From NCBI GenBank assembly GCA_947455725.1, contig CANGPL010000004.1:1-64000 (forward strand): a stretch of 64,000 bases of DNA, read 5' to 3'. Made by a program: the position numbers and the translations under genes. The DNA is from Hyphomicrobiales bacterium. GTDB taxonomy: Bacteria; Pseudomonadota; Alphaproteobacteria; Rhizobiales; Beijerinckiaceae. Below the pieces are notes generated by a model. The model was not told where the DNA came from and ran no database searches. It saw nothing but the letters and a program-made list of their open reading frames with translations. Positions 55,181-63,940 of the stretch are shown in pieces (the first letter of the stretch is position 1; each line of letters starts with the position of its first letter).

Positions 55181-55882
55181 TTACACCATATCCTTCAAAA
55201 ATGCGGCCAAATCTTTCGTCTTAAAATGCACATAAGGCACATCAATATCCATCTGCTCGCTGGCTTCGCGATAGACGTCAAATTGTTTTGGTAAAATCAA
55301 AACGGTGCGCATGCCGAGCTGATAGGGCACCAAGAGATTTTTTGCCAAATCTTCAAACATCGCTGCGCGCGATGGATCGATCTGATGTTTATCAAGAAAC
55401 TTGATATAGGTGGCTTCTTCGGGCTTTGGCGTGAAATCCGCCGCGACAATATCAAACACCGCTTCGAATTTGTCGATAATCCCAAGCTTACCCGCCACAT
55501 TGCGCGCATGCGCTTCGGAGCCATTGGTGAGAATAAGTTTACGACCGGGTAAATTTTCAATCGCTGATCCCAATTCGGGATTAGGTGCCAAACCTGACAC
55601 ATCAATATCATGCGCAAAAGACAAAAAGGCTTCCGGCTTCATGCCGTATTGTTCCATCAAGCCCTTTAGCGTTGTGCCATATTTTTGATAATAATATTTC
55701 TGCAAGGCACGCGCGGAAATGCCGTCAATGCCAAACATATCGCCTAAAAACAGCGTGATCCGTTGATCCACTTGCGGCCACAGCGCGGACTCGGGCGGAT
55801 AGAGCGTGTTGTCCAGATCAAAGATCCAGACATTCACATCCGCAAACGCTTTTTTGACGTCAGAGGCAGCGTAATCTGTCAC
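55181..55882 (-). CDS. HAD-family pyrimidine 5'-nucleotidase-like phosphatase
   Basis: 233-residue HAD phosphatase. Motif [15 protein letters not shown] (nucleophile Asp), motif [14 protein letters not shown], motif III Lys in FTPKPEE and motif [11 protein letters not shown]. This group includes pyrimidine 5'-nucleotidases (Sdt1/YjjG-like). Overlaps argB by 4 bp (ATGA), so it is translated with it. Confidence 0.87.
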   Translation of the reverse strand: MTDYAASDVKKAFADVNVWIFDLDNTLYPPESALWPQVDQRITLFLGDMFGIDGISARALQKYYYQKYGTTLKGLMEQYGMKPEAFLSFAHDIDVSGLAPNPELGSAIENLPGRKLILTNGSEAHARNVAGKLGIIDKFEAVFDIVAADFTPKPEEATYIKFLDKHQIDPSRAAMFEDLAKNLLVPYQLGMRTVLILPKQFDVYREASEQMDIDVPYVHFKTKDLAAFLKDMV

Positions 55883-56778
55883 CGTGTGATCAAGGTCCCA
55901 GCGCCCAGATCCGTCAACAGCTCCAACAACACGGCATGGGGTACTTTGCCATCCAAAATGACAACGCCTTCGACACCCTGTTCAAGCGCATAAATGCATG
56001 TTTCAACTTTCGGGATCATGCCGCCCGTGATCGTACCGTCAGCAATGAGTTCGTGAATTTGGGACACGGTTAATTGCGGGATCAGATTTTTGTTTTTATC
56101 GAGCACACCTGGCACATCGGTCAGCAACAAAAGACGCTTGGCTTTTAAGGCACCCGCAATCGCTCCAGCAAATGTATCGGCATTCACATTATAAGTTTGT
56201 CCGTCAACGCCATTGCATACGGGCGCCAAAACGGGGATGAGTTCGCGGCCAAGCAGCGCGTCCAACACACGGCTATCGACGTTTGCAGGTTCACCCACAA
56301 AGCCCAAATCAACTTCGGTTTCGAGCTTGGTTGAATCATCCACCACCGTACGCGTCACTTTGGTCGCGGTGACCATATTGCCGTCTTTACCACACAAGCC
56401 AATCGCGCGTCCGCCTTCATTATTGATGAAGCCAACGATCTGCTTATTGATGAGACCGGCCAAGACCATCTCAACCACATCCATGGTCGCTTTATCGGTC
56501 ACGCGTAAACCGGCAGCAAATTCGCTTTTGATGTTAAGACGAGACAACATCGCGCCGATCTGCGGGCCGCCGCCATGCACAACGACAGGATTGACGCCCG
56601 ATTGTTCGAGCAGAATCATGTCCTTGGCGAAGTCACGCGCCATCTGCTCATCGCCCATCGCATGGCCGCCATATTTCACCACAATGGTCGACTCGTCATA
56701 CCGCAACATATGCGGCAGCGCGCTTACGAGAAGTTCGGCTTGTTCATGCGGATTGGCTTTGGTCATCCCACGATCCAT
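55879..56778 (-). CDS. argB: Acetylglutamate kinase
   Basis: 299-residue kinase for the second step of arginine synthesis. [26 protein letters not shown], and the C-terminal [21 protein letters not shown] with the substrate-binding Lys are typical. Start may be ATG 56778 or 56766 (MTKANPHEQ). Overlaps the HAD gene downstream by 4 bp. Confidence 0.96.
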   Translation of the reverse strand: MDRGMTKANPHEQAELLVSALPHMLRYDESTIVVKYGGHAMGDEQMARDFAKDMILLEQSGVNPVVVHGGGPQIGAMLSRLNIKSEFAAGLRVTDKATMDVVEMVLAGLINKQIVGFINNEGGRAIGLCGKDGNMVTATKVTRTVVDDSTKLETEVDLGFVGEPANVDSRVLDALLGRELIPVLAPVCNGVDGQTYNVNADTFAGAIAGALKAKRLLLLTDVPGVLDKNKNLIPQLTVSQIHELIADGTITGGMIPKVETCIYALEQGVEGVVILDGKVPHAVLLELLTDLGAGTLITR

Positions 56779-56840
56779 TTATGATAGGAAAGAATAATGA
56801 TCGGCCTCTTAGCTGGTCCGGGCGATTCTGTCGCGGGGGA

Positions 56841-57215
56841 TCAGCGCGTTTTAGGCGCAAAAAATGCGGATATGGCCAAAATAACCCAAGAGGCGATCAG
56901 GATCATGCCGCCCGATGGCGCTGCCATCGGAAAAAGCGACTGCTCGAAAAAGACGCGTACGGATAAATCGCCGGAAAATAACACTGTACCCGCGCTAAGG
57001 CCTGTAATCCCCAAAAGCCCCAAACGATGGGCAAAGAGACCCGCCCGTCGGGCAGCAAGCCCGGCAAGGATTGCGGGCGCATGGACAAGCGCCATCAAGG
57101 CCGCTGATTGCAGCGAAGGCGCGGAGGTGAGATGCGCGGCGGCAGCGGCGAGCGCCACGCCGGACGCGCCAAGTAGCCCCGCAATACTGCCCAAAATCCG
57201 CTCTATGATCGCCAT
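56841..57215 (-). CDS. DUF423-like small membrane protein
   Basis: 124-residue protein with four hydrophobic segments (GSIAGLLGASGVALAAAAAH, LMALVHAPAILAGLAAR, LLGITGLSAGTVLFSGDL, GGMILIASWVILAISAFF), matching the DUF423 layout. Function unknown. Its start overlaps the engB stop by one base and argB follows about 60 bp later. Confidence 0.78.
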   Translation of the reverse strand: MAIIERILGSIAGLLGASGVALAAAAAHLTSAPSLQSAALMALVHAPAILAGLAARRAGLFAHRLGLLGITGLSAGTVLFSGDLSVRVFFEQSLFPMAAPSGGMILIASWVILAISAFFAPKTR

Positions 57216-57880
57216 CAGACGTGCACGCCGCGTTGCACGAGCAAGCGCATAATGCCTTCGCGGAGCTCGCCAATACCGTCGCCGGTTTCCGACGAGGTAA
57301 AGAGAATGTCGGGATGCGCGGCGGGCCGTTTGATCAAGCCAGCTTTGACGCTTTCAATCCGCGCATCCATTTCGCTTTTTTTCACTTCGTCTTTTTTGGT
57401 GAGCACGACCTGGTAGGGCATGGCCGAGACATCCAGCAGATCCAACATTTCCAAATCCGGCGGCTTCAACCCGTGCCGACCATCGACCAGAACAAAGACG
57501 CGCATCAGCGACGAGCGGCCTTGCAAATAGGCGTGCATCAGCTTGGTCCAGTCCGAGATTTTTTCTTTCGAGACGGCCGCATAGCCATAACCGGGCATAT
57601 CCACGAGGCGCAGCGGCTCGCTGCCCGGCACACCAAGCGCAAAGAAATTAAGCTGCTGCGTTCTGCCGGGCGTGTTCGATGTCCGCGCGAGCGAGTTACG
57701 GCCCGTCAGCGCATTGAGTAGTGAGGATTTGCCGACATTCGAGCGGCCCGCAAAAGCAATCTCAGCGGGGCCTATTGGCGGTAAACCGTCGATTTTTGAA
57801 GCAGCCCAAATGAACTCGCAATGGCCCGCAAAAAGCTTGCGACCGCGCTCGAAAAGATCATCGGGCTCAAGCTCGGTCAT
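57215..57880 (-). CDS. engB: GTP-binding protein EngB/YsxC
   Basis: 221-residue ribosome-biogenesis GTPase. G1 FAGRSNVGKSSLLNALTG, G3 VDMPGYGYA, G4 LTKKDEV. Full length. Starts on the final bases of yidC, so it is coupled to it. Confidence 0.95.
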   Translation of the reverse strand: MTELEPDDLFERGRKLFAGHCEFIWAASKIDGLPPIGPAEIAFAGRSNVGKSSLLNALTGRNSLARTSNTPGRTQQLNFFALGVPGSEPLRLVDMPGYGYAAVSKEKISDWTKLMHAYLQGRSSLMRVFVLVDGRHGLKPPDLEMLDLLDVSAMPYQVVLTKKDEVKKSEMDARIESVKAGLIKRPAAHPDILFTSSETGDGIGELREGIMRLLVQRGVHV

Positions 57881-59679
57881 TATGATTTCTTGCGAACCAG
57901 ACCAGCAAAGGTTTTCGCCAAATTATCCCACAGCTCCACCTTCACACCATGACGCCGCATGATGAGATATTGCTGGGTAACCGACAGCGTATTGTTCCAT
58001 GACCAATAGATCACGAGGCCGGCAGGAAACGAGCCGAGCATGAAGGTGAACATCACCGGCATCCACGAGAACATCGCCTGTTGCACAGGGTCTGGTGGAG
58101 CTGGGTTCATCTTCATCTGCACGAACATTGTGACGCCCATGATCAAAGGCCAAATGCCGATCATCATAATGGTCGGTGGCGTCCATGGAATGAGACCGAA
58201 CAGCGTGAAGACCGAGGTTGGATCAGGCGATGCAAGATCGTGAATCCACCCGATAAACGGCGCGTGCCGCATTTCGATGGTGACGTAAAGCACTTTATAG
58301 AGCGAGAAGAAGACCGGAATCTGAATCAGCATCGGCCAGCAACCGGCGATCGGATTGATCTTTTCCTTTTTGTATAGCTCCATCAATTCCTGCTGCTGCT
58401 TCACCTTATCATCCGGGAAGCGCTCGCGAATGGCGGCCATTTGTGGCTGCACCGCTTTCATCTTTGCCATCGAAGCATAGCTCTTATTGGCAAGCGGGAA
58501 GAAGGCGGCTTTCACCAAAACGGTAACGATCAAAATCGCGAAACCGAAATTGCCCGTCCAATGATAGAAGAACTCCATCATCTTAAAGAGCGGCTTGGTG
58601 AAGAAATAGAACCAGCCCCAATCGATCAAAAGATCGAACCGCTTTATGCCCAGCGTTTCGGCATAGCCATCAACGGTCTTCACTTCCTTCGCACCGACAA
58701 AAAGGCGCTTGGCGGATGTCACCGATGAACCGGCCGCAACGGTCAAAGCCGGTTGCGTCATATCCACCTGATAGATTTTGCCCGGTCCATCAATGCTGCG
58801 GAACACAGCATCATAAGGCGTCGCCTGATCCGGCACGAGCGCTGCCGCCCAATATTTATCCGTGATACCGGCAAAGCCACCCGTCGCCGTTTTATATTGC
58901 GTGCCCTTGCCTGATGCGCCTGGCACCGGATCGGCTTTGTCGGCCTTGTCATAGGTCAGCTCAGCCAGACCTTGGTCGCCGATAAAGCCCACAAACCCTT
59001 CATGCAGTACATAGGTACCGACAACCTTGGGCTTATTGAAACGCTCAATGCCGCCATAAGGAATAAGGGTGGCTTCCGTCGTGCCCGTGGACGTCACCGT
59101 ATCGGTCACGGTAAACATATAGCCATCATCAACCGCGATCTCGCGTTTGAAGATAAAGCCTTGGCCATTGTCCCAGGTCAGCACCAAAGGCTGTTTCTCG
59201 GTGAGCGCCGAAGCGCTCGCCTGCCAAACGGTTGTGGATGATGGTAAAGCGATTTTGGTGCCCGGTGCGGCTAACCAGAAAAAACGGGCAAAATAAGCGT
59301 CCGGCGTGCGATCGGGAGAAAACAGAATAATATTCGGCGAGGTCGGGTCAACCGTCTCGCGATAGGCCTTGAAAGCCACATCATCAATATCGCCACCCGT
59401 CAGCGCAATCGAGCCCTTCAGCTTTGGCGTATCAATTTTAACGCGCGGGCCCGCTGCCAAGGCTTCCTCACGCGTCGCAAAACCACCGGCTGGCGTCGTC
59501 GTCGGCAGAGCGGCGGGCGTATTGGCCAATGGCGCGGTTTGCGCCTGATCGGGCAATTTCGCCACAATATCAGACTGCTTCTTCGTCTCGAGCAGTGGCA
59601 TGCCGAAATAATATTGCCAGCCAACCAGCACGGCCACGGAAAGGGCGATGGCGAGAATGAGGTTCTTGGTATCTTGCAT
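57880..59679 (-). CDS. yidC: Membrane protein insertase YidC
   Basis: 599-residue insertase. N-terminal TM (LILAIALSVAVLVGWQYYFG), large periplasmic P1 domain (about 60-360), then the conserved hydrophobic core: GNFGFAILIVTVLVKAAFFPLA, the cytoplasmic helical hairpin RFPDDKVKQQQELMELYKKE and GCWPMLIQIPVFFSLYKVLY. C-terminal basic tail. Normal length for alphaproteobacteria; stop overlaps engB start. Confidence 0.97.
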   Translation of the reverse strand: MQDTKNLILAIALSVAVLVGWQYYFGMPLLETKKQSDIVAKLPDQAQTAPLANTPAALPTTTPAGGFATREEALAAGPRVKIDTPKLKGSIALTGGDIDDVAFKAYRETVDPTSPNIILFSPDRTPDAYFARFFWLAAPGTKIALPSSTTVWQASASALTEKQPLVLTWDNGQGFIFKREIAVDDGYMFTVTDTVTSTGTTEATLIPYGGIERFNKPKVVGTYVLHEGFVGFIGDQGLAELTYDKADKADPVPGASGKGTQYKTATGGFAGITDKYWAAALVPDQATPYDAVFRSIDGPGKIYQVDMTQPALTVAAGSSVTSAKRLFVGAKEVKTVDGYAETLGIKRFDLLIDWGWFYFFTKPLFKMMEFFYHWTGNFGFAILIVTVLVKAAFFPLANKSYASMAKMKAVQPQMAAIRERFPDDKVKQQQELMELYKKEKINPIAGCWPMLIQIPVFFSLYKVLYVTIEMRHAPFIGWIHDLASPDPTSVFTLFGLIPWTPPTIMMIGIWPLIMGVTMFVQMKMNPAPPDPVQQAMFSWMPVMFTFMLGSFPAGLVIYWSWNNTLSVTQQYLIMRRHGVKVELWDNLAKTFAGLVRKKS

Positions 59680-59683
59680 GGTC

Positions 59684-60067
59684 TTAAGGACTGCTCGGTA
59701 AGGGCTTCAACGATGGAGGCTGGCGGGGTTTCAAGCGCGAAATCCCGTCGATGAGTTCGGCGGTAAGGGTTTCAAACGGAGCATCGAGCACCGCCCGACG
59801 GCCGATAAGCACATAGTCCGTACCCGGGAAAGCTACAAGCCGTGCTTGCAAACGAATTGCTTCGCGTAACCGGCGCTTGATCCGGCTCCGCTCGACGGAA
59901 TTACCCGTTTTAGTGGTCACCGTCAGCCCGAAACGCGGGCCACCTTCGGGATTTCGACGTGCGATAGCCTGAATCGTGAAAAGCGCCGCATGGTGGCGGC
60001 GCCCTTTGGCAGCTGCGAGAAATTCTGCGCGTTGCGTGAGCCAAACAGCGGATTTGGGGTCTTTCAT
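59684..60067 (-). CDS. rnpA: Ribonuclease P protein component
   Basis: About 127-residue protein subunit of RNase P. RRNPEGGPRFGLTVTTKTGNS and VERSRIKRRLREAIR (the central helix) identify it. The usual RNR motif reads RSR here: the Asn is Ser (codon AGC). ATG 60067 (MKDPKSAVWLTQR) preferred; longer starts at 60076 and 60148 are possible. It lies 4 bp before yidC and directly after rpmH. Confidence 0.92.
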   Translation of the reverse strand: MKDPKSAVWLTQRAEFLAAAKGRRHHAALFTIQAIARRNPEGGPRFGLTVTTKTGNSVERSRIKRRLREAIRLQARLVAFPGTDYVLIGRRAVLDAPFETLTAELIDGISRLKPRQPPSLKPLPSSP

Positions 60068-60144
60068 CGATCCCATCCGTGTCAGATGAGCTCCCGTTTG
60101 GCTGTCAGCGTTCATGGCGCCGCCCACGGGGAGCTCAGTCAGGA

Positions 60145-60279
60145 TCACGCCGAAAGGCGCTTCCGGCCACGCGCGCGGCGGGCAGCGATAACTTTACGGC
60201 CACCCTTGGTTGCCATACGGGCGCGATAGCCATGACGGCGCTTGCGAACGAGCTTGCTCGGTTGATAGGTCCGCTTCAC
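60145..60279 (-). CDS. rpmH: 50S ribosomal protein L34
   Basis: 44-residue ribosomal protein beginning with [23 protein letters not shown] followed by [18 protein letters not shown] and ending RKRLSA. Sequence and length are those of bacterial L34. It heads the operon rpmH-rnpA-yidC-engB. Confidence 0.97.
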   Translation of the reverse strand: MKRTYQPSKLVRKRRHGYRARMATKGGRKVIAARRARGRKRLSA

Positions 60280-60638
60280 GGTCGGTCTCCAGTCGTTTTT
60301 ACAAATTTTTCAGCAAATTCAATGATTTACCGAAAAAAGCCATGCCGTGATCTCCGAAGCATTTGCCTCAAGAGCACCCCGTCAAAGCTAAGCGATGATC
60401 AAAGTCAGGCCGGTTAATGAAGGAAGGGGCCGCGAAAGTCAATTCGAGTCTCGCAGAAGATTCAACAAACTGACATATAAAGGCTCGATCGCGGGCAATC
60501 GCCCCCCTATCCAATCTGAAGGGCCAACCCGCCAAAAATCATCTTGCTGATGATAAAATGCACAAGAAGGGTTGCAGTCCCCGCGCCGAGAGGCTAAGGA
60601 ACCCGCATTGGTCGCCCGTGCTCAAAGCGCGGGCCCAC
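60280..60638. other. 359-bp intergenic region between rpmH and tRNA-Arg
   Basis: No gene seen. A/T-rich near rpmH (60295-60345, TTTTTACAAATTTTTCAG), likely carrying the rpmH promoter on the minus strand; the right half should carry the tRNA promoter. DnaA boxes or an origin were looked for and not recognised. Confidence 0.6.
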
Positions 60639-60715
60639 GCGCCCGTAGCTCAGCTGGATAGAGCATCAGACTACGAATCTGAGGGTCGGACGTTCGAATC
60701 GTTCCGGGCGCGCCA
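60639..60715 (+). tRNA. tRNA-Arg (anticodon ACG), CCA encoded
   Basis: Cloverleaf: acceptor GCGCCCG/CGGGCGC, D-arm GCTCAGCTGGATAGAGC, anticodon stem TCAGA/TCTGA with loop CTACGAA (anticodon ACG), T-arm GGACG TTCGAAT CGTTC, discriminator G, encoded CCA at 60713-60715. The decayed serine recombinase reads into its 3' half on the opposite strand. Confidence 0.96.
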
Positions 60716-61056
60716 TTTGCGAACAAAACTAAGAACATTAGCATTGCCAGTATTTTGTCCCGCGATAGCGGCGGCGAGTACGGTTTTATCGCCAATAATG
60801 CTGATTTTATAGCCATCAACGCGTATTTCCGAGATGCGGGCTCAGAGATAGACCTTTTTTGGGCCTGAACGTTCCCATTGCCGATTTTATCTCGTATCCG
60901 GTCGGTGAAGGCGATGACACGTTCCGGCGTTATCGCGCTAGGGCTAACTAATTGGTCCACTATCCGGTTGCGAGAGGCCTGATTTAGACTCAGTTTGGCT
61001 TTAAAGGCATTAATCCGATCTTTGATACGCCCTAGTTTTTCGTCTTTCTGCGCTCG
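60671..61056 (-). pseudogene. Decayed serine site-specific recombinase, C-terminal remnant
   Basis: C-terminal part of a large serine recombinase (invertase/resolvase group), the enzymes that integrate elements. Reading the minus strand gives RAQKDEKLGRIKDRINAFKA..., then ITPERVIAFTDRIRDKIGNG; then a frameshift near a run of six A at 60856-60861, an in-frame TGA, and the family C-terminus ARISEIRVDGYKISIIGDK continuing TVLAAAIAGQNTGNANVLSF and VRKWRARNDSN. The last codons (RARNDSNVRPSDS) are the antisense of the tRNA-Arg 3' half and the stop TAG lies at 60671-60673. The catalytic N-terminal domain is absent, and a TAG at 61057-61059 separates the remnant from the upstream frame. Not functional. 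The 5' boundary is not defined. Confidence 0.8.
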
Positions 61057-61410
61057 CTAAACTCTCAACGCCGCGCGAGGCTCTTGAACGGCGCTGTCTT
61101 TACCAGAGAGCCGCCCTACAACTGAGCGCGTTCTGCAAACGTTGCTGGCTGCCGTCTGACGCCGAAAGCCGAGGCTCAGGGTTGTCGCGCACTCGGATGA
61201 TAGATCGCAGTTTACCAGCAAGAAGTTTTCGGCCTTCCTGAAGGCCCATATCTTGAGCATTCGATTAGCCGGCGCGTACACTGCCATACTAAACTCGTCG
61301 TCAATAGCCTTTTCAATCTGCTCAAACGAGAGCGGATCCGCCGCAAAATCTATAAGAAGCGAGAAGAAACATGATAGAATATTCTCGAACATATCGCGAT
61401 GTTCTATCAT
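61057..61410 (-). CDS. Hypothetical protein or remnant, uncertain
   Basis: 117-residue frame MIEHRDMFENILSCFFSLLI..., same phase as the recombinase remnant and separated from it by one TAG. The N-terminal half (FAADPLSFEQIEKAIDDEF) looks protein-like; the C-terminal half, rich in Arg and Ser, does not. No family recognised. May be a hybrid left after deletion within the old element. Low confidence that it is a real gene. Confidence 0.3.
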   Translation of the reverse strand: MIEHRDMFENILSCFFSLLIDFAADPLSFEQIEKAIDDEFSMAVYAPANRMLKIWAFRKAENFLLVNCDLSSECATTLSLGFRRQTAASNVCRTRSVVGRLSGKDSAVQEPRAALRV

Positions 61411-61563
61411 GCGAGGCGGTCAGAAACGGGATGATGTCGCCCGTCGACTTCGAACAGCAAAAGTAACGAAGCTCAGAGCGCGTTTAGAAAACTCGGAGCA
61501 ATTCACTTCATGAATATTACATCCCCATAAAAATGAGGTTATATTTCTAACCTAAATTTGTAC
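61411..61563. other. Intergenic stretch downstream of the cupin gene
   Basis: A/T-rich sequence between the uncertain frame and the cupin stop codon. Nothing recognised; overlapping plus-strand frames appear to be chance. Confidence 0.4.
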
Positions 61564-62103
61564 TTACCGGATAAATTGATCGGCATATGCTTCACCTAAT
61601 CCAACATTGCTATAGTGCTTACGGCACATATCGATTTTCGTAAACACATCCTCATAACCTTGCACAGCACCATCTGGATCGACATAGATCATCGCGCCGT
61701 TTACTTGAAACATCGTGATCATTTCAGCAACGTCAGGATCTACAACAAGCGTGTGCGTTTCACCGGGTGCCTCATAAACATAGGTACCTTCGGTTGCAAC
61801 CCAATCATGTTCAAGATAACGCCATGAGCCTTTTATAACATAACCATGGACGGGCTGCGGGTGACGGTGGCGAGATAACACGCCCGATTTTCTGACACGG
61901 AGCATATTCATCCAATATCCGCGGCTAGCTGAAAGACATAGCGGACGAAACCAGACATTGTCGGCCTGCGGCACCCATAGTCGCTCATCCTCAGGAATAG
62001 CGTTTGGAATAACAATTTCTGGAAATGCATCTTTTGGCTGCGGGTGGCGATACGGCATGCGTGCCGTCTCGTCATTATCCTTTAATCCGACGCGATTAGC
62101 CAT
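61564..62103 (-). CDS. 2,4'-dihydroxyacetophenone dioxygenase-like cupin
   Basis: About 179-residue protein of the ChrR-like cupin group that includes 2,4'-dihydroxyacetophenone dioxygenase. Metal ligands visible in SRHRHPQPVHGYVIKGSWRY (His residues) and YEAPGETHTLVV (Glu, His). FRPLCLSASRGYWMNMLRVR is a family segment. ATG 62103 (MANRVGLKDND) preferred to 62115. Divided from an SDR gene by about 30 bp on the same strand, both divergent from molybdenum-hydroxylase genes. Carbon-carbon cleavage of a hydroxy-ketone is possible, but the substrate is unknown. Confidence 0.85.
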   Translation of the reverse strand: MANRVGLKDNDETARMPYRHPQPKDAFPEIVIPNAIPEDERLWVPQADNVWFRPLCLSASRGYWMNMLRVRKSGVLSRHRHPQPVHGYVIKGSWRYLEHDWVATEGTYVYEAPGETHTLVVDPDVAEMITMFQVNGAMIYVDPDGAVQGYEDVFTKIDMCRKHYSNVGLGEAYADQFIR

Positions 62104-62133
62104 TATGTTTGTCATAATTGTCGTCCTTGCATA

Positions 62134-62865
62134 TCATACAGCGGAATAGCCACCATCGATTGGGATTACCGCACCCGTTATAAATCGAGCGGTGTCCGAA
62201 CACAGATGTGCGACAACACCGCCAATATCATTCGGCAATCCCCAGCGCTTCATTGGTGTGCGATCTATAATCGCCTTGTTACGAAGTGCGTCTTCGCGTG
62301 CACCTTTTGTGAGTTCAGTCTCGATCCAACCTGGCGCAATTGCATTAACACGAATGCCGTCTGCGGCCCATGCAACCGCCAACGATTTTGTAAGTTGAAC
62401 GACCCCGCCTTTTGAGGCTGAATAGGCTGGCGTTAGAGGGCCACCAAAGATCGACAACATGGACGCCGTATTGATAACAACACCGCCACCGGATTCAGCC
62501 AGTTTGTCGCGCGCCGAAACGCACATCCGCATTGTCCCTGTCAAATTAACATCAATAACTTTCTTGAACGCATCCATATCATATTCAGCACCACCACGGA
62601 TAATCATCCCGGCACAATTGATCAATGCGTCAAGACGATCACATTTGCTCAAGACAGACCGCACAGACGCCGCATCGGTTACGTCGAGCTGATAGGCAGA
62701 AAGATGTTTACGGTCAGGAACGGCGGCAACTTCATCGGACGAAAGACCGGTGACAATCACCTCATAGCCGTCCAACAGCAGCGCTTCACCAATACCAAAC
62801 CCAATACCACGTGCCCCGCCCGTAATCAGCGCGACCTTGGTGTATTCTGCTGATTTTACGCTCAC
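62134..62865 (-). CDS. SDR-family oxidoreductase
   Basis: 243-residue classical SDR: GGARGIGFGIGEALL cofactor motif near residue 16, NCAG at about 88, Ser in NTASMLSIFGG and YSASK. C-terminus GAVIPIDGGYSAV. Several relatives act on 2-keto-3-deoxy sugar acids or aromatic diols. Likely co-transcribed with the cupin gene. Confidence 0.87.
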   Translation of the reverse strand: MSVKSAEYTKVALITGGARGIGFGIGEALLLDGYEVIVTGLSSDEVAAVPDRKHLSAYQLDVTDAASVRSVLSKCDRLDALINCAGMIIRGGAEYDMDAFKKVIDVNLTGTMRMCVSARDKLAESGGGVVINTASMLSIFGGPLTPAYSASKGGVVQLTKSLAVAWAADGIRVNAIAPGWIETELTKGAREDALRNKAIIDRTPMKRWGLPNDIGGVVAHLCSDTARFITGAVIPIDGGYSAV

Positions 62866-63037
62866 CTTTAAATCCTCGATCTACTAAAGCGGCCGTAGCA
62901 ATTGGAAAGTCATCGACTAATTTAATGATACTAGCGTGCAATTCAGACTATTGCCAAGATGGAAATGTTCAACCAGACTAAGTTCAAAATAAGTACATAA
63001 TATAAAAATAAGCATATTTTGGGGAGAATAAGGCAAA

Positions 63038-63940
63038 ATGAAGCCGCCTGTCTTCGATTATGAACAACCAACCTCGCTGCGAGCCGCGCTTGAAAGCTTG
63101 TCCCGAAATACCGGCACGTTCAAATTATTAGCGGGTGGCTATAGCCTATTGCCTTTGCTCAATGCACGCACGATTTCGCCTGAATGTATTATCGATATTA
63201 GTCGTATTGGCGAACTCCGCTATGTAACAGAAGAAGCGGGCACAATCCGCATTGGTGCACTCGCCACTCATGACCAGGTTATGAATAACAGCGCGGTTAT
63301 TAGGGAGTGCCCGATTGTTTTTGAAGCCTACAAACATGTTGGCAATCACACAATACGAAACCGCGGTACGCTTTGTGGCTCGCTTTGCTTCAACGATCCA
63401 ACCGCCGAGATGCCACTCATCATGAGTCTTTTAGGTGCTACATTTGTTGTCCGGAGCTCTTGGGGCTCACGTACCCTTTCAGCCAATGATTTCTTTAAAG
63501 GGCCTTTTACGAATAGCCTCATGCCTAATGAAATGCTTGTGGAGGTTCGTATTCCGCGCCAACCAGCCGGACATGGTCATAGCTTTATTGAGATCAGCCA
63601 ACGGTATGGTGACCGAGGGCTTGCGGCGGCAGGCTGCATGCTGACGTTAAAATATGGAGTCGTTTCCGACGTTCGCATTGGTTTTCGTAATCTTGGTGAA
63701 GGGCTAGGTAGGGTTCGTGCCGTTGAGGCGGAACTGGAAAATAAGGCAGTCAATGCCGCAGCGATTGACGCGGCATCGACTGCCGCGCGACAATCAGTGA
63801 GGCCTGAAGCCGACATGCATGCCGATGCTGAATATCGCCGCGATGTCGCCGCCACCTTAACAAAACGCGTTATCGAAACTGCGTTGATGCGCGCCGGACA
63901 AACCTCTCATGTTCCATCATTTTCAGGCAGGCTTTCATGA
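63038..63940 (+). CDS. Molybdenum hydroxylase FAD-binding subunit (CoxM-like)
   Basis: 300-residue FAD subunit of a xanthine-dehydrogenase-family enzyme. FAD motifs KLLAGGYSLLPLLNARTI and NHTIRNRGTLCGSLCFNDPTAEMPL are visible (quoted in parts), plus the C-terminal CO-dehydrogenase flavoprotein domain. Overlaps the 2Fe-2S subunit gene by 4 bp (ATGA). Together with a large Mo subunit, presumably off the window, it would hydroxylate an N-heterocycle, aldehyde or aromatic. A 172-bp gap to the divergent SDR holds the promoters. Confidence 0.93.
   Translation: MKPPVFDYEQPTSLRAALESLSRNTGTFKLLAGGYSLLPLLNARTISPECIIDISRIGELRYVTEEAGTIRIGALATHDQVMNNSAVIRECPIVFEAYKHVGNHTIRNRGTLCGSLCFNDPTAEMPLIMSLLGATFVVRSSWGSRTLSANDFFKGPFTNSLMPNEMLVEVRIPRQPAGHGHSFIEISQRYGDRGLAAAGCMLTLKYGVVSDVRIGFRNLGEGLGRVRAVEAELENKAVNAAAIDAASTAARQSVRPEADMHADAEYRRDVAATLTKRVIETALMRAGQTSHVPSFSGRLS

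Noticed and set aside
60622-60960. 112-residue minus-strand frame running through the tRNA-Arg antisense (GTIRTSDPQIRSL)
   Set aside because: The C-terminus is the well-known artefact of translating tRNA antisense in one phase; the true remnant uses a different phase after a frameshift.
61253-61513. 86-residue plus-strand frame right of the recombinase remnant
   Set aside because: No start signal, Ser/Arg-rich chance composition, overlaps another weak frame.
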